DNA from: Cristatella mucedo
Taxonomy: Eukaryota > Bryozoa > Phylactolaemata > Cristatellidae
Assembly (NCBI GenBank): GCA_009760855.2
Contig: WPIO01000009.1
Coordinates: 7,601,001 to 7,665,000, forward strand
DNA: 64,000 bases
Reading direction: 5' to 3'
Shown here in pieces: positions 1-13,000 of this stretch. The notes under the pieces are model-generated. The model was not told where the DNA came from. It did not search any database and was given only the letters and a program-made list of their open reading frames with translations. The translations under genes and the position numbers were made by a program. Positions within the stretch are counted from its first letter, which is position 1, and the number at the start of each line of letters is the position of its first letter.

Positions 1-68
1 TTCTCGCTTATCGATAAATTTGAAAGCAGCCATCTGTCAGGTAAACAACCCTTTCTGCATTTGTTCAG

Positions 69-128
69 GGAGCACTGGTGGGACTGCGAAATTTGGGCGC
101 CACCTGCTACTTCAATGCATTCTTGCAG
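69..128 (+). CDS. USP48: USP48 exon with catalytic cysteine box
   Basis: The acceptor ttgttcag ends at 68 and a strong donor CAG|gtaagc follows 128. The exon encodes VGLRNLGATCYFNAFLQ, the USP Cys box; the nucleophile Cys codon is 105-107. It ends in phase 0. The open frame runs on past the donor and reads VWFHIDF from 152, which resembles the next conserved USP48 segment, so the true 3' limit of this exon is uncertain. Confidence 0.9.
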
Positions 129-981
129 GTAAGCTGCAATTCGCTGCTGCCCGTGTGGTTTCACATCGATTTCGCATCTCTCTTGCCGTCCTGTTGCCGT
201 CTTTTGGCCAGCAAGCAGCCTTCGACACCTGGTGCCACCTGCTCTGGCCATCATGTTGAATTGCTTTATTTTCTCACTTCGTGAGCATTAAGCGTTGGTG
301 GACTGTGTCGTACAACAGGCATTTTTATGCTGCAATTTCTTTTACTTTCGACTGGGCCGGAACGTGCTCCACAGGAAATAGGGTTCCAGAGTGAGCCTAG
401 CCAAAACGGCTGCAACTTAGGGTGCACCGGAAGCTGCCACCACAAGACCACCTGTTCCTCTGACACTCTGTTCCTGCCTCCTCCCTTAGTGCTATGGAAG
501 AGGGGTGCACCAACCCAGCTGAGTCGACGATTTGCTTGCTCACATGACTTGTAGCTGAATCTGGCCACTCGCAGCAGCCCTCCCCCACCCCTAATCGATC
601 AGATAAATAGACGAAGCAAAGCGGAAAAGGTTATTATAGTGCTGCAGACCTTGGCTGCAGCTACTTGGCTCTTTGCGCCCTCGCTTTGGCACGTCTGTGG
701 CACCTTCGTCCATCTGCTGCGCTGGCGTGCAATGACTGGCAGCTCCCTGCAATGACGAGATGGCACCGATGAATAATAGACGGCTGGATCGTTGCAGCTC
801 TGGTTTCACAATCGCGCCTTTCGTGCAGCAGTATACGAGTGGCGCGGCGAGGAGCCCAGTCCAGAGAGTAGTAAGTACTGATGCTACTGCCCGCTCGAAT
901 GTCTGCTGTGTAGCAGTTGCCTCGAATTCAAGGAGGGGAAGTTGGGGCCATGTTGGCACATCTCATTGGTGGTCGTGCTCT

Positions 982-1061
<80 letters not shown>

Positions 1062-4000
1062 TCTCTTTCTACTGACGTAGCTGCAACCCTGCCTGCTCTC
1101 TACCGGCCTTCTAAAATTGGTAAACTGGCATTACCTTCACCTTCCAACAGGAAATACAATATATCCCCCTCTCTTCCCGATACTTACTAGACCGACTGAT
1201 TGTCTGGGGCCTTGCACAACTGCTTGCTGCAATCAAACCTGCAAAATAGTGTACCGGCCAAAGTAAGGTTTTGAATAGGTAGTCTTGTCGACCGGTTATG
1301 TCCCGGTTACATATAGCTGTATGACATTATATTTGGGTGTCTATGCACCGGACTGCTAATCCGAATGGTTTGGCTTTCAAAAGCTACTTTTGAGTTTGTT
1401 TTAGCCAGCTTAAAAAAGATAAAGCTACAATTACAAGTACTGTTGAACAAAATCCTATGTTTACGATAGTAATAATGATAAAGCCCTGTGGTTTAAGGTG
1501 CTTGCCTCGACCAAGGTCAAGGTGAATGAAGTTCTTTTAGGGCACTAACGAGTACAAATGAATTATATTTTAGTTATATATTTTTATAGCTCCATAAGAG
1601 AGCCTAATCTCTTTCTTGGTCCTTTACATATGCTGCAAAGGAAGCATGTCTACTGGTTAATGATATCGTTAACAGTTTCAGCACGTTGTTGCACGCAAAG
1701 GATGATTCATAAAGACCCAGCGAATGCTGTGAGGAACAGTTAGATTGTTAGCTTCTTTTTTTTTAATTGTCGTCTGGTCAAGGGTTGTCGTGATGTCAGT
1801 CGGGAATGAGTTTCAGGCTTTAGGAACATACCAACTAAAGGCACATTATACAAAAGATCTGAAGCTAGTTAGCAGTGCAGCTAAACGAGGAATCCGAAAA
1901 GCAGGTGGTACGATGCCATGACCGATTGGAAAGTAGTTCCAATTAGTAGGCTATATATTATTATTAGTAATTATTAGAGGAAGAGAATGAAGGGACCTGA
2001 AAACCTTAAGTCGAATTGCTGCTTCATGAGGAGTCAGTGCAGGTAGTTCGGAAGTGGTGAGACGTGGCAATTACAATGTTCATGGCCGCCTGGCTGCTGA
2101 GTTATGCACCAAATGTAAGCGGCTTATTGCACTGGGCGGAAGACCTGGGGGTAGTGAGTTTGTGAGTTTTAGAAGTCGAGATGAGATATCGCAAATGCAG
2201 GGGCTTGTGTGGCTGTGGTATGTTTGTCTAAAAGACTCATTTTTGCATTGGTACCTAGCTGAAAGTAGGCAGGCTTGACTGTGGGGCTGATGTCGTGGTC
2301 TAGTGAGGGGTCGCTTTAGAACAGGACATGCAGGTGTTACAGAAAATATGCTGGCCGATCCCATCTTGATGGTTAGGTTTCCAATTTTTGACTGGTACTG
2401 TTTGCCCAGAAATAGTAGGTTGGTTTATGGCCATAAATTTGAGAAAGTTCGGCAAGTTGCGATTGCATTTGAGGTTTGTGCTACCATAGTCCAGTTGTTA
2501 TCTAATAATGTTCCAAACATTACCCTCTGAGATCACCTCGCGATTTCTAGGTTTAAATGGCCATCTCCATGCAGCAAAATCAAAACCGCTCTTGTGCCCT
2601 CAGAAAGGTATGCAGCTGGAGGCATGTTCTGGTCGAGTACCGAGCTTCTCTACAGCAGGGGCTGGCCTTAAGAGGTCAAGGAGGCATCCAGGTACATTGG
2701 CTCATCATTGGCCGAGGCATCGTTGGTGTCAAAATAGGCCAAAACAGGCTCTGCGGGATGGCATCGAAGAGGGGGGGGTGGTTGGTGCCAAACCATATTT
2801 ACAGATTGTTACAATTTAATGATAACTTTAGCTTAATGACATACTCTAATACTGGCACTAGCAACAGCCGAACTCGTGTCAATGGACCAGGTGCGTAGAA
2901 GCTTTTGGAGAGCATTGTATTAGCGTGCGTTTCGCTTTCGGCCCAATGTATGCAGACCCGGTCACGCTATTTGTCTTCGAGTGGTTCCCTACAGATTTGC
3001 TTTCCCACATCTTGCCAGTTCTTCCCTAGGACAGTTACTACGGAGCTCAGAAGTAAGGCAAAAACATATGCCCAATGCTATACCTGGATGCAGGAGCAGA
3101 GCAGCACTGGTTTGCCAGCACTATTTTCCTTAACTAGAAAGATGTTTGTTTTTCTTGAGGTATTATATAAATGTCTGATTATTTGTATTACTATATATCT
3201 GAAATCAGGCCAATCTGATTTTTGGCAAACACCTCCAAAGGCTCACGAGGTTAGTGTAGCATGCAATTGTTATATAAATATATTATTGTTAGTAGTGTAA
3301 GTATTGTACGCCTTTTTAAGTGCTTGCATATACGCATATTCTTTGAGTATCTCATCCGACCGACTTCGAGCTATTCCGAGAGGGTTGAGTTGCTCTTGTG
3401 GAACGGTATGGCCATGCCAGTATTTGCACTCCAGTATTTCAAGTTTCACTTGCGAAGGTAGTATGCCCCACCCGCTCACCACTCGAAAATAACCCCTCAC
3501 TTTTGTCTATATGCTTGCTTAAGTCTAACTCCAGGAGTAAACAAAAGCTTAAATTCGACCTCACCTTGAACTGCCGTTAAGCTGCTTCGACTGTCGTGTA
3601 CAGACAAATGGTCTGCGAACCCGACTAGTAGATGAACTACAATGGCTACCGGTACAACAAAGGATGTTAATCAACGTACTTTCGGAGGTCTAGTGTCTGC
3701 CATAGTTTGGCTTTTCCCTTGAGCTGTGCAGCAGTGTAGGTGCAATTGTGCCGTCCAGTCTCTTTCCTCTGGACTGCTAGGGCATGAATTGTGATTAACT
3801 AGAAAACGTGAGGTCAGGTTCAGGAACGTTTATTTGTCCCCCCCCCCCGAGAAGGAAGAAGATCAGGCTGATGGCAGGAGAGAAGGAATTTTGCTTACCC
3901 CAAGCATGAGGGACTGTCCTCTGTTTGTGTTGTGTTCGCCTGCTATTGTAATTAGCACCGAAACCTCGGCAACTAACGTATGCCCCACCTGCAGCATATG

Positions 4001-7000
4001 GTTCTGCAATTGACTCGGTGCATCGCCTGGCCTTTGATGTAAGCATGTGGCCCACTACAGATGCACTCCCTTATCTGTGGTGAGTCAGCCAGCTCTTATA
4101 TGTACCCGCCGAGGGAATAAAGATCAAGTCACTGCTTACCAAATCATTTTATTACCAAGTCAAGTTATCAAGTCACCAGTCTCCGTGAGACTCCACAGGA
4201 ACATTTGCCACAAATAAGACTGATATGGAATCGAGTCTGGCTAACCTCTACTGGGGTGATCACAGGCGGGCAGGCAATTAAGCTATATAGCCAGCTGGTA
4301 CAATAGACTGCATTATCCATTTTTTCCGACAAGTGCTCAATCTCTGCCCCTTCCGATCTTTGCATATGATTATCGAAGCTAGCTATCATACTCCCCTAGC
4401 AGCCTCACGGTTTGCCTCGGCTATTTCCGAGAACTGTCTAGTTGACCCTGGCTGTGTTGCACGAGTATTCTTTGTACCGAAGGATGCATGTCGAAAGCAA
4501 ATCACAACATAGTGCGACAACTGTGAGATGTTTACTTATGCCACTTTTGATGTCTGCTTTTAGGTGTGGCTTTTCCCACAACCATATGCGGATTGCTGCA
4601 GTACATATTTGCTTCGCTTGAACTTAGTAAAATGAGGTACGTCGTGATTTGATCAATCAAAATGTAACTTTTGCTTGTCTTAAGTGCTCGTATGTCACGC
4701 AGTCAAAAGCTATATTATTAGTTTTTATATCAAGTTCAATTTTTTGTTGCATTTCAGAGTGTCAAAGAGAAATTTTGATTGCCTATCTGTACCTAAGCCT
4801 TGCGACCGCTGTTCAGGCGCTAGTGCGCGCATTCTGATGCACATCCATTGATTGTCGCAGTACAGCCAGCCTTGTTTCTTCCTGTGCTAGTGTCGTCGAT
4901 CCTTCGCCACTTGTGAGAAAGCTTATGCTGAACAATCTTGAGCAGCAGGACGCACAGGAATTTGGCAAGCTGTTCATGACCTTGCTGGGCTCGTTACCCG
5001 ATGATCGTTCTTCAACCAGTTGTGGTGTGTCGGCAAATAAACTTCTCAAAGCTCGCATCCAGGAGATATTCTCTGGCGACTGTCAGTATGTTACTAGGTA
5101 CGAATCGTGTGATCAATCGTTACCGTTGACGTGCCAGCTTTTGCCATGTGTTCACTCATCGACACTGTAAAGCGTTTAAATTGAGCAAACCTTTTTTTGA
5201 TTAGTCAGCTTGAGTTGTTGTTCCATGGTTTAAAGTGCATTCCTTGATTAAGGGTGTAAGTCGAGAATATACTTACAATATTGATTAAGGGGTGTAAGTC
5301 GAGAATATACTTACAATATTGGTCCAACAATTGAATATTTGTTTAGGGTACCTTTCAAAGGACAAGCATATTAGAAATGGGATATGAAGTTCTGACGACT
5401 TCCAAATGAAAGAAAACTGATTGTGCAAGCTATGTCTAACCCAGATGTAAACCGGAAGCCGCATATCTACAAATAACAAATTTACGGGTCTGTGCATCAT
5501 ATTTGACTTGTATCCCAACTTGTTGAATCTTGGTAGATTGAGGTGCATTAGTGAAGCTTGTTGTGGTGAATGGTTTCCTGCAATCACGTATAGCGCCAAG
5601 CCAGCCACTGGCTTTCGGGACTCTCTGGTGTGCCAATCGGCTCTGGTCGCTGTGTTTAACCACGAGATTGTATATGGTCGTGTGGGCTTCTTTATCTTCA
5701 CAGCGATAGAATTCATAAGGAATTGCTTGACCTCTCCTATTGTAAATGCGGCCAGCAGTCAAGCTCAGCCATGTAAGCAGTGGTAGAAGCCTCCTCGATG
5801 GGGCATGCGGCAGGAAGCGAGAGTGGGCACTGCAGCACAATTTGGCCAAATACTGGCACATCGCTTCCCAGGTCGTGGCTTTGATTCCTGCTGTAGGCGA
5901 TCCTTTATTGCCCTCTGCAAGCGGTGACGATAGCCAGTGGCACTGCTCTGGTGCTATATAAAACGAGGCTGTTTGATCTGCTGGCCTTTACTTTTGGGGG
6001 AAGTTGTTCTTAAAAGTTAGGCCAAAAATGGCCACATGATAATGGTTGCCTTGTTTTCTTCGTTTCGCTTCTTCGCTCGTGATGCTCTTCGATGCAGCTT
6101 GTTGAGCCTGCAGTTGCTGCGCCTGCTCCTGCTGCTCCTGCTCTTGCCATCAGTGTTGTGATGCATACTTGTCAGGTGTCATTCGTGCAACACCCAGTCG
6201 GCAGCAAACTCGAGCTACACAGAGATCGATGCGCCTGTCGAGGGCAAGCGAACCCTTGCAGAAGCTTTGGCCGACTATCTAAAGGTTAGCTGACTCACAT
6301 GCATGGGTAGCGGTCGTCATAATCATCTGTATTAGCATTGTGAGAGCCCCCCGGGGAACCTCCCTCGTGTATGCCAGCCAGCCTCATCATATGTCTGCAG
6401 TTGCTTGGCTTGGTATGTGAAGCGTAATGATTTTGTCTTCGAATGATGGCTGCTTTTGATGCCAGGCGTTCAAAATCTTCGAGCTTGGCCTTCATTTGGC
6501 ATGCTGTATCATCTTCTTACATTAGTGGGTAAATGTCCTGTTAATGCTGTCACGGAGGTTAATGTGTCCTGTTAATGCTGTCACATCAGGAGGAAGAGCT
6601 CGATGGTGACAATATGTATCACTGTGCGGTTTGCAATACCAAGCGCAAGGCGAGTAGGCGAATTCAGCTGAAGTCGGTGCCACCTGTCCTTCACCTACAG
6701 TTACTCCGATATGTGTATGACAGGTAATTATGAGTGTTGCCTTCATTTTCTTCTTCTCTTTACTGCTGCTACATTAGCAGGCTCACACTTATTGTCTCAC
6801 ATTGCATTTTCTCTTTTCTTGCAGAAAAGCAGGACAAAAGAAAAAGATCTGCTCTCCCATCCAGTTCCCCGAGGTGTTGTGTATGGGACGATATCTTGGA
6901 AGTGGTGGTGAGTTTTTCTGAATTCTGCTTTCTGTTTCTCCACGTATTTTTTGGGACCCGTGCCAACTGAGTCTTAGCCCAATACTTCACGACCCAGGTC

Positions 7001-10000
7001 GTGAGTTTAAGTCCTGCAGCAAGCAATCCTTATTGCCCACTGCAGGCGGCAGTGGTAGCCTTTAAGGCTCATCTGCCACATTCAACTGAGGTTGTTAAAT
7101 CAGCCCACATTTACTTCACTCCTACTTTCGGTTCACAAATATGCACAACACTCGCCCTTACCTGGTTCCCTTCCCTTCCTTTACCTCTCTCTCTCCTTTC
7201 TCCTCTCCCTCTTCTCTCTTGCCCCTCGACTCTCCTTTTTCTTCTCCCTTTACTTTCTCTTCATCCCTCTCGTCTCTTCCTGTGTTACATCTTTGCCCTT
7301 CCCCTATCTCTCTCACTCTAACTGTTTCCCCCTTTCTCATCTCTCTCTTTTGTCAATATCCCTCTCATCTCTCTCTCGTGTTTCCCTCTCACGTTTTTTC
7401 TTCATTCTCTCTCTCTCTCCGTCGTCTATTTTCTTCCGGCTCCTCCCTCTCCATCTCCCACTCAATCCATCTATATCTTGATCTGTCCATCTATTTCTCC
7501 CTTTATCTTTCCTTATATCTCCATCTCTCCTTTTTTATTTTTGAACTATTATTTTACAGTGGCTGTAGCACTGTTTCCCTAGTTCGGCAGCTTCTACCTC
7601 TCCGGGAAACAGCTGACTATTGCATCTCATGAAACAAGCTACCATTGATTGCACTTACGTTGCTCAATTTACAGAGGACTCAGATGTTTACGACCTGTCT
7701 GCCGTGTTGGTGCATAGTGGCTCCGGTGCCTACTACGGTCACTATACGGCGCACATCCGAGTTAATGTCGCTGACATCAGCAGCTCCACTGGAGAAGGGA
7801 ATGGCACATCTGCACATGATGGCTGTGAACCATCACAGCAAGATCAACCAGGCAATAGCAGCAGCTATGTATGGTACAAGTTCAACGACGAAGCGATCGA
7901 GCCCATTTCCAGTCCGAACGCTGAACTGAGTAGAGAGGAGAACAAAGGGCGAGGTGGGTTGAATAGGCAATGTCTGTAGTTTTACCTACTTTCCAGCAGT
8001 GTATGGGATGGAATTCGGCTGATGCAGCTTGCTATCTTGCAGGTGAGGTCAAGTCAGAGAAAGCACCTAAAGGTTATCTTTCGTCCAAAAATGCATACAT
8101 GCTCGTCTACAAACGCCGACAGTGCAGCAAAGGTAGGGCATGGCAGGTGTTGCATTTACCAGTTGCGTGCATAAGAGCAAGGCCCTCCATTTAGTGGAAA
8201 TACAATACTGTACATGAATTTACTTGTCTGTTACCTCTTGGTACACAATGTTTTTTGTCATCGAGTGAGCCTGCTTGCTCACTGCCGTGTAAATCTTACA
8301 AATCTTAAATCCTAAATCTCTTATAAATCTTAAAGATTACCTCAGGTCAGACATTAACTTGAACAGGAACGTCTGTCGTTTGCTACTCATGAACGCTGTG
8401 CTTCGATTGGCTAGAGTCTTGTCTCGTGCCTAGCAGCAGGAACCCTGCGCTTTTATATGGTAGCCAAGGCTGGGGCGCCATCTTGCCACGTGACAGACTT
8501 GCTCTAATTAATAGGGATGTGTGGAGTGCTTATAGCTTCTGTTGTTCAAGTGGTTTGCATGCATTGCATGATTTGGTTTTGATAAACTTATCTGCTTGTA
8601 TTACATTTCAGATCTGCCCCACTCGACAGCTGATGTGCCTCACCATATACGATCCATCGTGGAGAAAGAAAATAATGAGTTTGTTGCCACAATTACTGAA
8701 GTGGAAATACAAGCGGTAGGTTATTACACCAAAGTGTCCTAGCTAGTAACTTAATTTCGAAATTATTTCCTGACAAGAATTGGATATCTTCTCACGAATG
8801 GCTAACGGTTCTTGCTGCAGAGACAAAAGAAGGAGTCTGAGGCTGCTGTCAAGGACTATGTTGCAAAGACCTACATGAAGCTATTTACATCTTTGAGTGC
8901 CCCTGTCACCCTCTCACCGAATAATGTTGTTGCGATCAGCTCTCTTTGGCTATCCGAATGGCTGAAGAATCCTGACACAGCAGGTGATATGGATAATGGA
9001 CCTTTTTTGTGCCACCATGGCAAGATCAACGTTAATGAACTAACCAACCTGAAATATATCTCCCAGCTCGGAGTAAGTGCAGCCGGCTTTGCTGCCCCTT
9101 GATCTGGTCAGACATATTCTGTCAAGCTATTGTTATTTCATAGCTTTTCCTGCCTGTGATGATTACTTTTGGCTCGCAGTTGTCGTGGAAAATTAATAAC
9201 ATGCATTGTGAGAATGGAAGTTATTGGTATAATAGAGCAAAGTTCTTACACTGACCAACAAGGCCCGCCACGGCTTTCCTCTATACCTGAATAGCTGCAT
9301 TGTTGCACCAGTTTGAGCCTCCTCGTGCCCTCAGATCCTATATGGACAATGAATTAGCTGTTCCATTCCTCTGCTTAAAGACAGTTGGTGACAGAAGGTC
9401 TTGCTCTGCAGGTTTTAGACTGTGGAACTCGCTTCCATGATTCTATTGCAACATCTACTCTCCTGCTGCCGACTATGGCACATCTTTCCCAGGCGTTCTG
9501 AGCAGCTACTTCCATGCTACTCACTACCTTGACTGCTCTCCTGACTCTGCTATGCTTCCCACTTTCTTTTTGTTGCGTGAGAGGAAGTCTGTTGGCTACC
9601 GAATTCGTACCGAAAGCCACTTAGGCTGTGAGTGCGCTATAGAAAACTCTCCTTCGTAACACCCTTATGGTCTTTATGACTTTGTGGAGTTACAGACGGA
9701 GATACATTCACATTCAGAATAGGACTTTGCCTCACCTTACGAGGAGTGGGAAAGTACTTGTGCTAGAATTGGAATGAATGCACCATTGCATCTAAGCTTG
9801 TTCGAGAAAATTTGCTAATCCTGCGTTCACTAATGCTTTAGCCTACTGCTCCACTATTCTTGATATATTGTATGCCTAGTGGACTCATTTGAGGATATTG
9901 GTGCCGTAAGAGGGGCCCTGCAGCCTAAGTATGTTCTCTGTGTTTTCCAGGCCTCGGCGATATACGAAAAATATGGAGTGAACCCACGACTCGATCTGTA

Positions 10001-13000
10001 AGTTCCTGCTAGGCTTGCGAGGGGAAACCATTGGTCGACCGGCTGAAGTTAACAAGCATTGTGATAAGGCTACGTTTGAATGTCTGTTGTTGACTTGTGC
10101 AATACCCCTATAGTCTCTCTGTTTATGTGCCCCCTTAGCAACACTTGCACTATAGACACATTGATAAGTTTCATGCCGATCCATGCTTCTAGGCAGATTA
10201 TAGATTATATCCTTGCAATTTTAATATAAAGTATGCTGTGTGTAATTAATTATGTGCTATTTAGTTCATCCTAAACCCCCATCCTTTAAGATTCCGATCA
10301 TGCTAAAAACAAACCATGAATACACAGTGAACTCCCATTCACCCCCACAGCAGGTTTTCACGTCTTGTACTTCATTTGCTTTGGGGCAGACGTCGTGCTA
10401 TTCCTGCTCTCCCTAAAGTGTTTTCTTTAATACTGCTGTATTCTGTCAATGTTAGCTGAACTTCCAGAGTAGCCGACCGAATGATGGTAGATTCGCAATG
10501 AATAGTAAAGGATCTCATGGATGGTAACCCCTGGTCATTTTTATCTTTAAAGACGCATTGCATTGCCTGCTTGCTGTGACTGCTATGGGGTCTTGAAGCC
10601 GATTGGTGCTGCAAGAAATCTTTCCTTGCAGGAGCATGACATGCACCGAGTGTGTGAAGCAGATTAGCTCGTACAAGAGAATGCAGACACAGATCACCCA
10701 GGATCTGCAGCTGATCAGCGATGGCCTTAAGTCCGAAGGGAAAATATCAGTGTAAGGCACCACTGGATAATGTTCGGTGGCTATATTTATCTTTTTATTA
10801 GTCTGTCCTTGCCGTATGCTTATGCTTATGTGGATGCTAAGCTTGCCTCCTTTTGGGTCGACCTGATTTGTAAGATAAGACCGTACTTCAAGCTGTTGAC
10901 ATGGGCAGATTCCTATACTGATAGAATAGTCTACTCGATAGAATAGTTTACTCATAGATTTCTGCCGGCATCTTTGTCTGAACAATGTGTTAGGTTTCAA
11001 GTCAGCTGGGACAGGAGAAAGTAGAGTATGCTTCTACTACGGTTAGCAAGTTGGAGCCACCGACCAATTTAGAGAGTACGTCAGGCACAGCTTTCTCTCT
11101 GAAACAAATAACAAAGACTAATGCAGTCGATACTAGTTCAGCACGCTGCTAGCCTGTTTTGTTGCTCCACTTTTGCCTGATATTATGAAAATATTACTAG
11201 TTTCACAAAGTTTATTTCTGTGTGAGTCAGCATCCATTCAGACCGTTCTAAATTACCTTCACATATTTGCATCATACCTTCCATATTAAAGTACTTGCAG
11301 CACACAGATGAAGTCAGCACAGGCTGCTTCAGGTTAGATAGGATTGCCCCGACATATTTGATGATAAGGCAACTACATTCTAGTAAGTAGTAAAACGAGC
11401 TAACTTTAAACGAGCTAACTCCTAAACTGAATGACAGACTAGATTTTGATCGTATGCACATGGATTTACCAGGGCCTCTGCTTTAATATGGAAGGTAAAG
11501 ATGTGAAGGTAACTTGGAACGGTCTAAACAGATGCTGACTCACACAGAAGTAAACTTTTGTGAAGCTAGTAATATTTTCATAATATCAGGCAAAAGTGGA
11601 GCGACAAAGAGAAGGCTAATAGTGCGATGTTCTATCGGCCTGTACAATCAGGCGCTTACAGCTGGTGCAAAACTCTGCAGCTAGGCTTGTCTGTCGTGAG
11701 CAGCAAAGTTGCCACATCACACCACTTCTAGCTGACCTGCACTGGGTCCCAATCAAGCAGCACATTGACTTCAAGGTTCTGTCACTTACTTTTAGGTCCC
11801 TTCATTATTTGGCCCCAGCCTACTTATCAGATCTGCTCAAGTTTACCTATACCTCGTACGAACCTCAAATTCTTTGGAGACCGTGCCTTTAGTTCGTATG
11901 CACCCAGAGCTTGGAGCTCACTCCCAACTGACGTCATGACATTCCCCGACTTGTCATTTAAAAAGAAGCTAAAAACGCATCCATTTGTCACAGCATTTTG
12001 TGGGTCCACATGATTTGTCCTTTGCTTGCTTATGCCTGCTGACACTGTGCATGCTGCCAATAAACATATTCGCTGACTCTGTGCATCCTCTCTAACCATG
12101 TCTCACATGTTGACATTGTGCATGATACCGCTAATCATTTGATCATGCATTACAGCATATGTAAAGTGCCCAGAAATATATTAAGTTCTCTGAGAGTGCT
12201 GTACTAATGTATTATTATTATCATACATGTCAGCATGCTAGGTAACCGTTCCCCTCACTTAATCCATCGGTGCTAGCTATCACTAACTGCACAGTTAATG
12301 CCCGATACAGATTTTACTTATGGAAACATGCATTACAACTTTGAGTCGCTGGTGGTGATGACCTTGGAGTGACCCACTAGTGACTTTGCACCACTAAGAA
12401 TCACTCGATTCGACTTCGATTCCCCATCAGCCATTAATTAATTTTGGAGACTACGACCAGTCACTTCCTCTAAAGAAGTGTCTGCATTTTCATGTGCAGC
12501 AATTCCACTTCCGTCCACAGGCTGCTAAAGGATTGATAGTGCTAATCCACAGAGCCATCTAAAAGTGCTATAGGAGGCTTCTAGGTCTTACCAAATTTAT
12601 TCTGTCTAGTGCTGCTTGGCAAGTCGCGACAACATGCAGGTGTGCCTGCCCTGGGAAGGCTGTGCTAATGCCATTGTTTGTTCACTTTATATATGTTGGT
12701 TTACTTTTGCACCCTTTGAGTGTAATAACAGTATTTTTATATTGGCCAAAGTGAACTTTATGTGAATGCTTGGAGGGCGATTTTAACGGCGGTATAAGGT
12801 TATGTACCTCTTACTGTACTGCTTGGCACAAACACGAAACAAAAGCATATTACCAAATCTCTCTGTACATCAGCAATTTTGAATTTTACTTTCAACTCAT
12901 GTTGTAAATTTTATTATGTATTCTTTGCTGGAAAAGGTCAATCCTGCCCTTGAATGGGACAAATTTGCATTAGTCTCAGGGGCCATATATACAAAAGATG

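Larger units (their letters stand above)
129..1584 (+). other. USP48 intron sequence with a CT microsatellite
   Basis: Intronic or partly unresolved sequence. No exon with the expected USP48 motif and phase is evident, apart from the possible read-through just after 128. It holds a long CT tract (984-1055) and, near 1487-1535, a 5' piece of the tRNA-like SINE-A. Confidence 0.5.
5098..6175 (+). other. USP48 intron with tandem duplication and SINE-B
   Basis: Intron of 1078 bp. It holds a direct duplication at 5243-5319 and a SINE-B copy near 5868-5985. Nothing else was recognised. Confidence 0.7.

Noticed and set aside
2201-2264. Candidate missing USP48 exon reading VWLWYVCLKDSFLHW with correct phase and GT-AG borders
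   Set aside because: The stretch lies inside an antisense LINE family 1 fragment and aligns with other copies of that region (for example the reverse complement around 33790-33900), so the resemblance to the VWF segment is most likely chance.
2551-2607. Possible USP48 exon between tttctag| and AAAG|gtatgc
   Set aside because: A stop codon appears in the phase required after exon 69-128, and the other frames need a different upstream phase.
7001-7632. Several long open frames rich in Ser, Leu, Phe and Pro
   Set aside because: They arise from the polypyrimidine tract, which lacks stop codons on one strand; no homology, and inside a USP48 intron.
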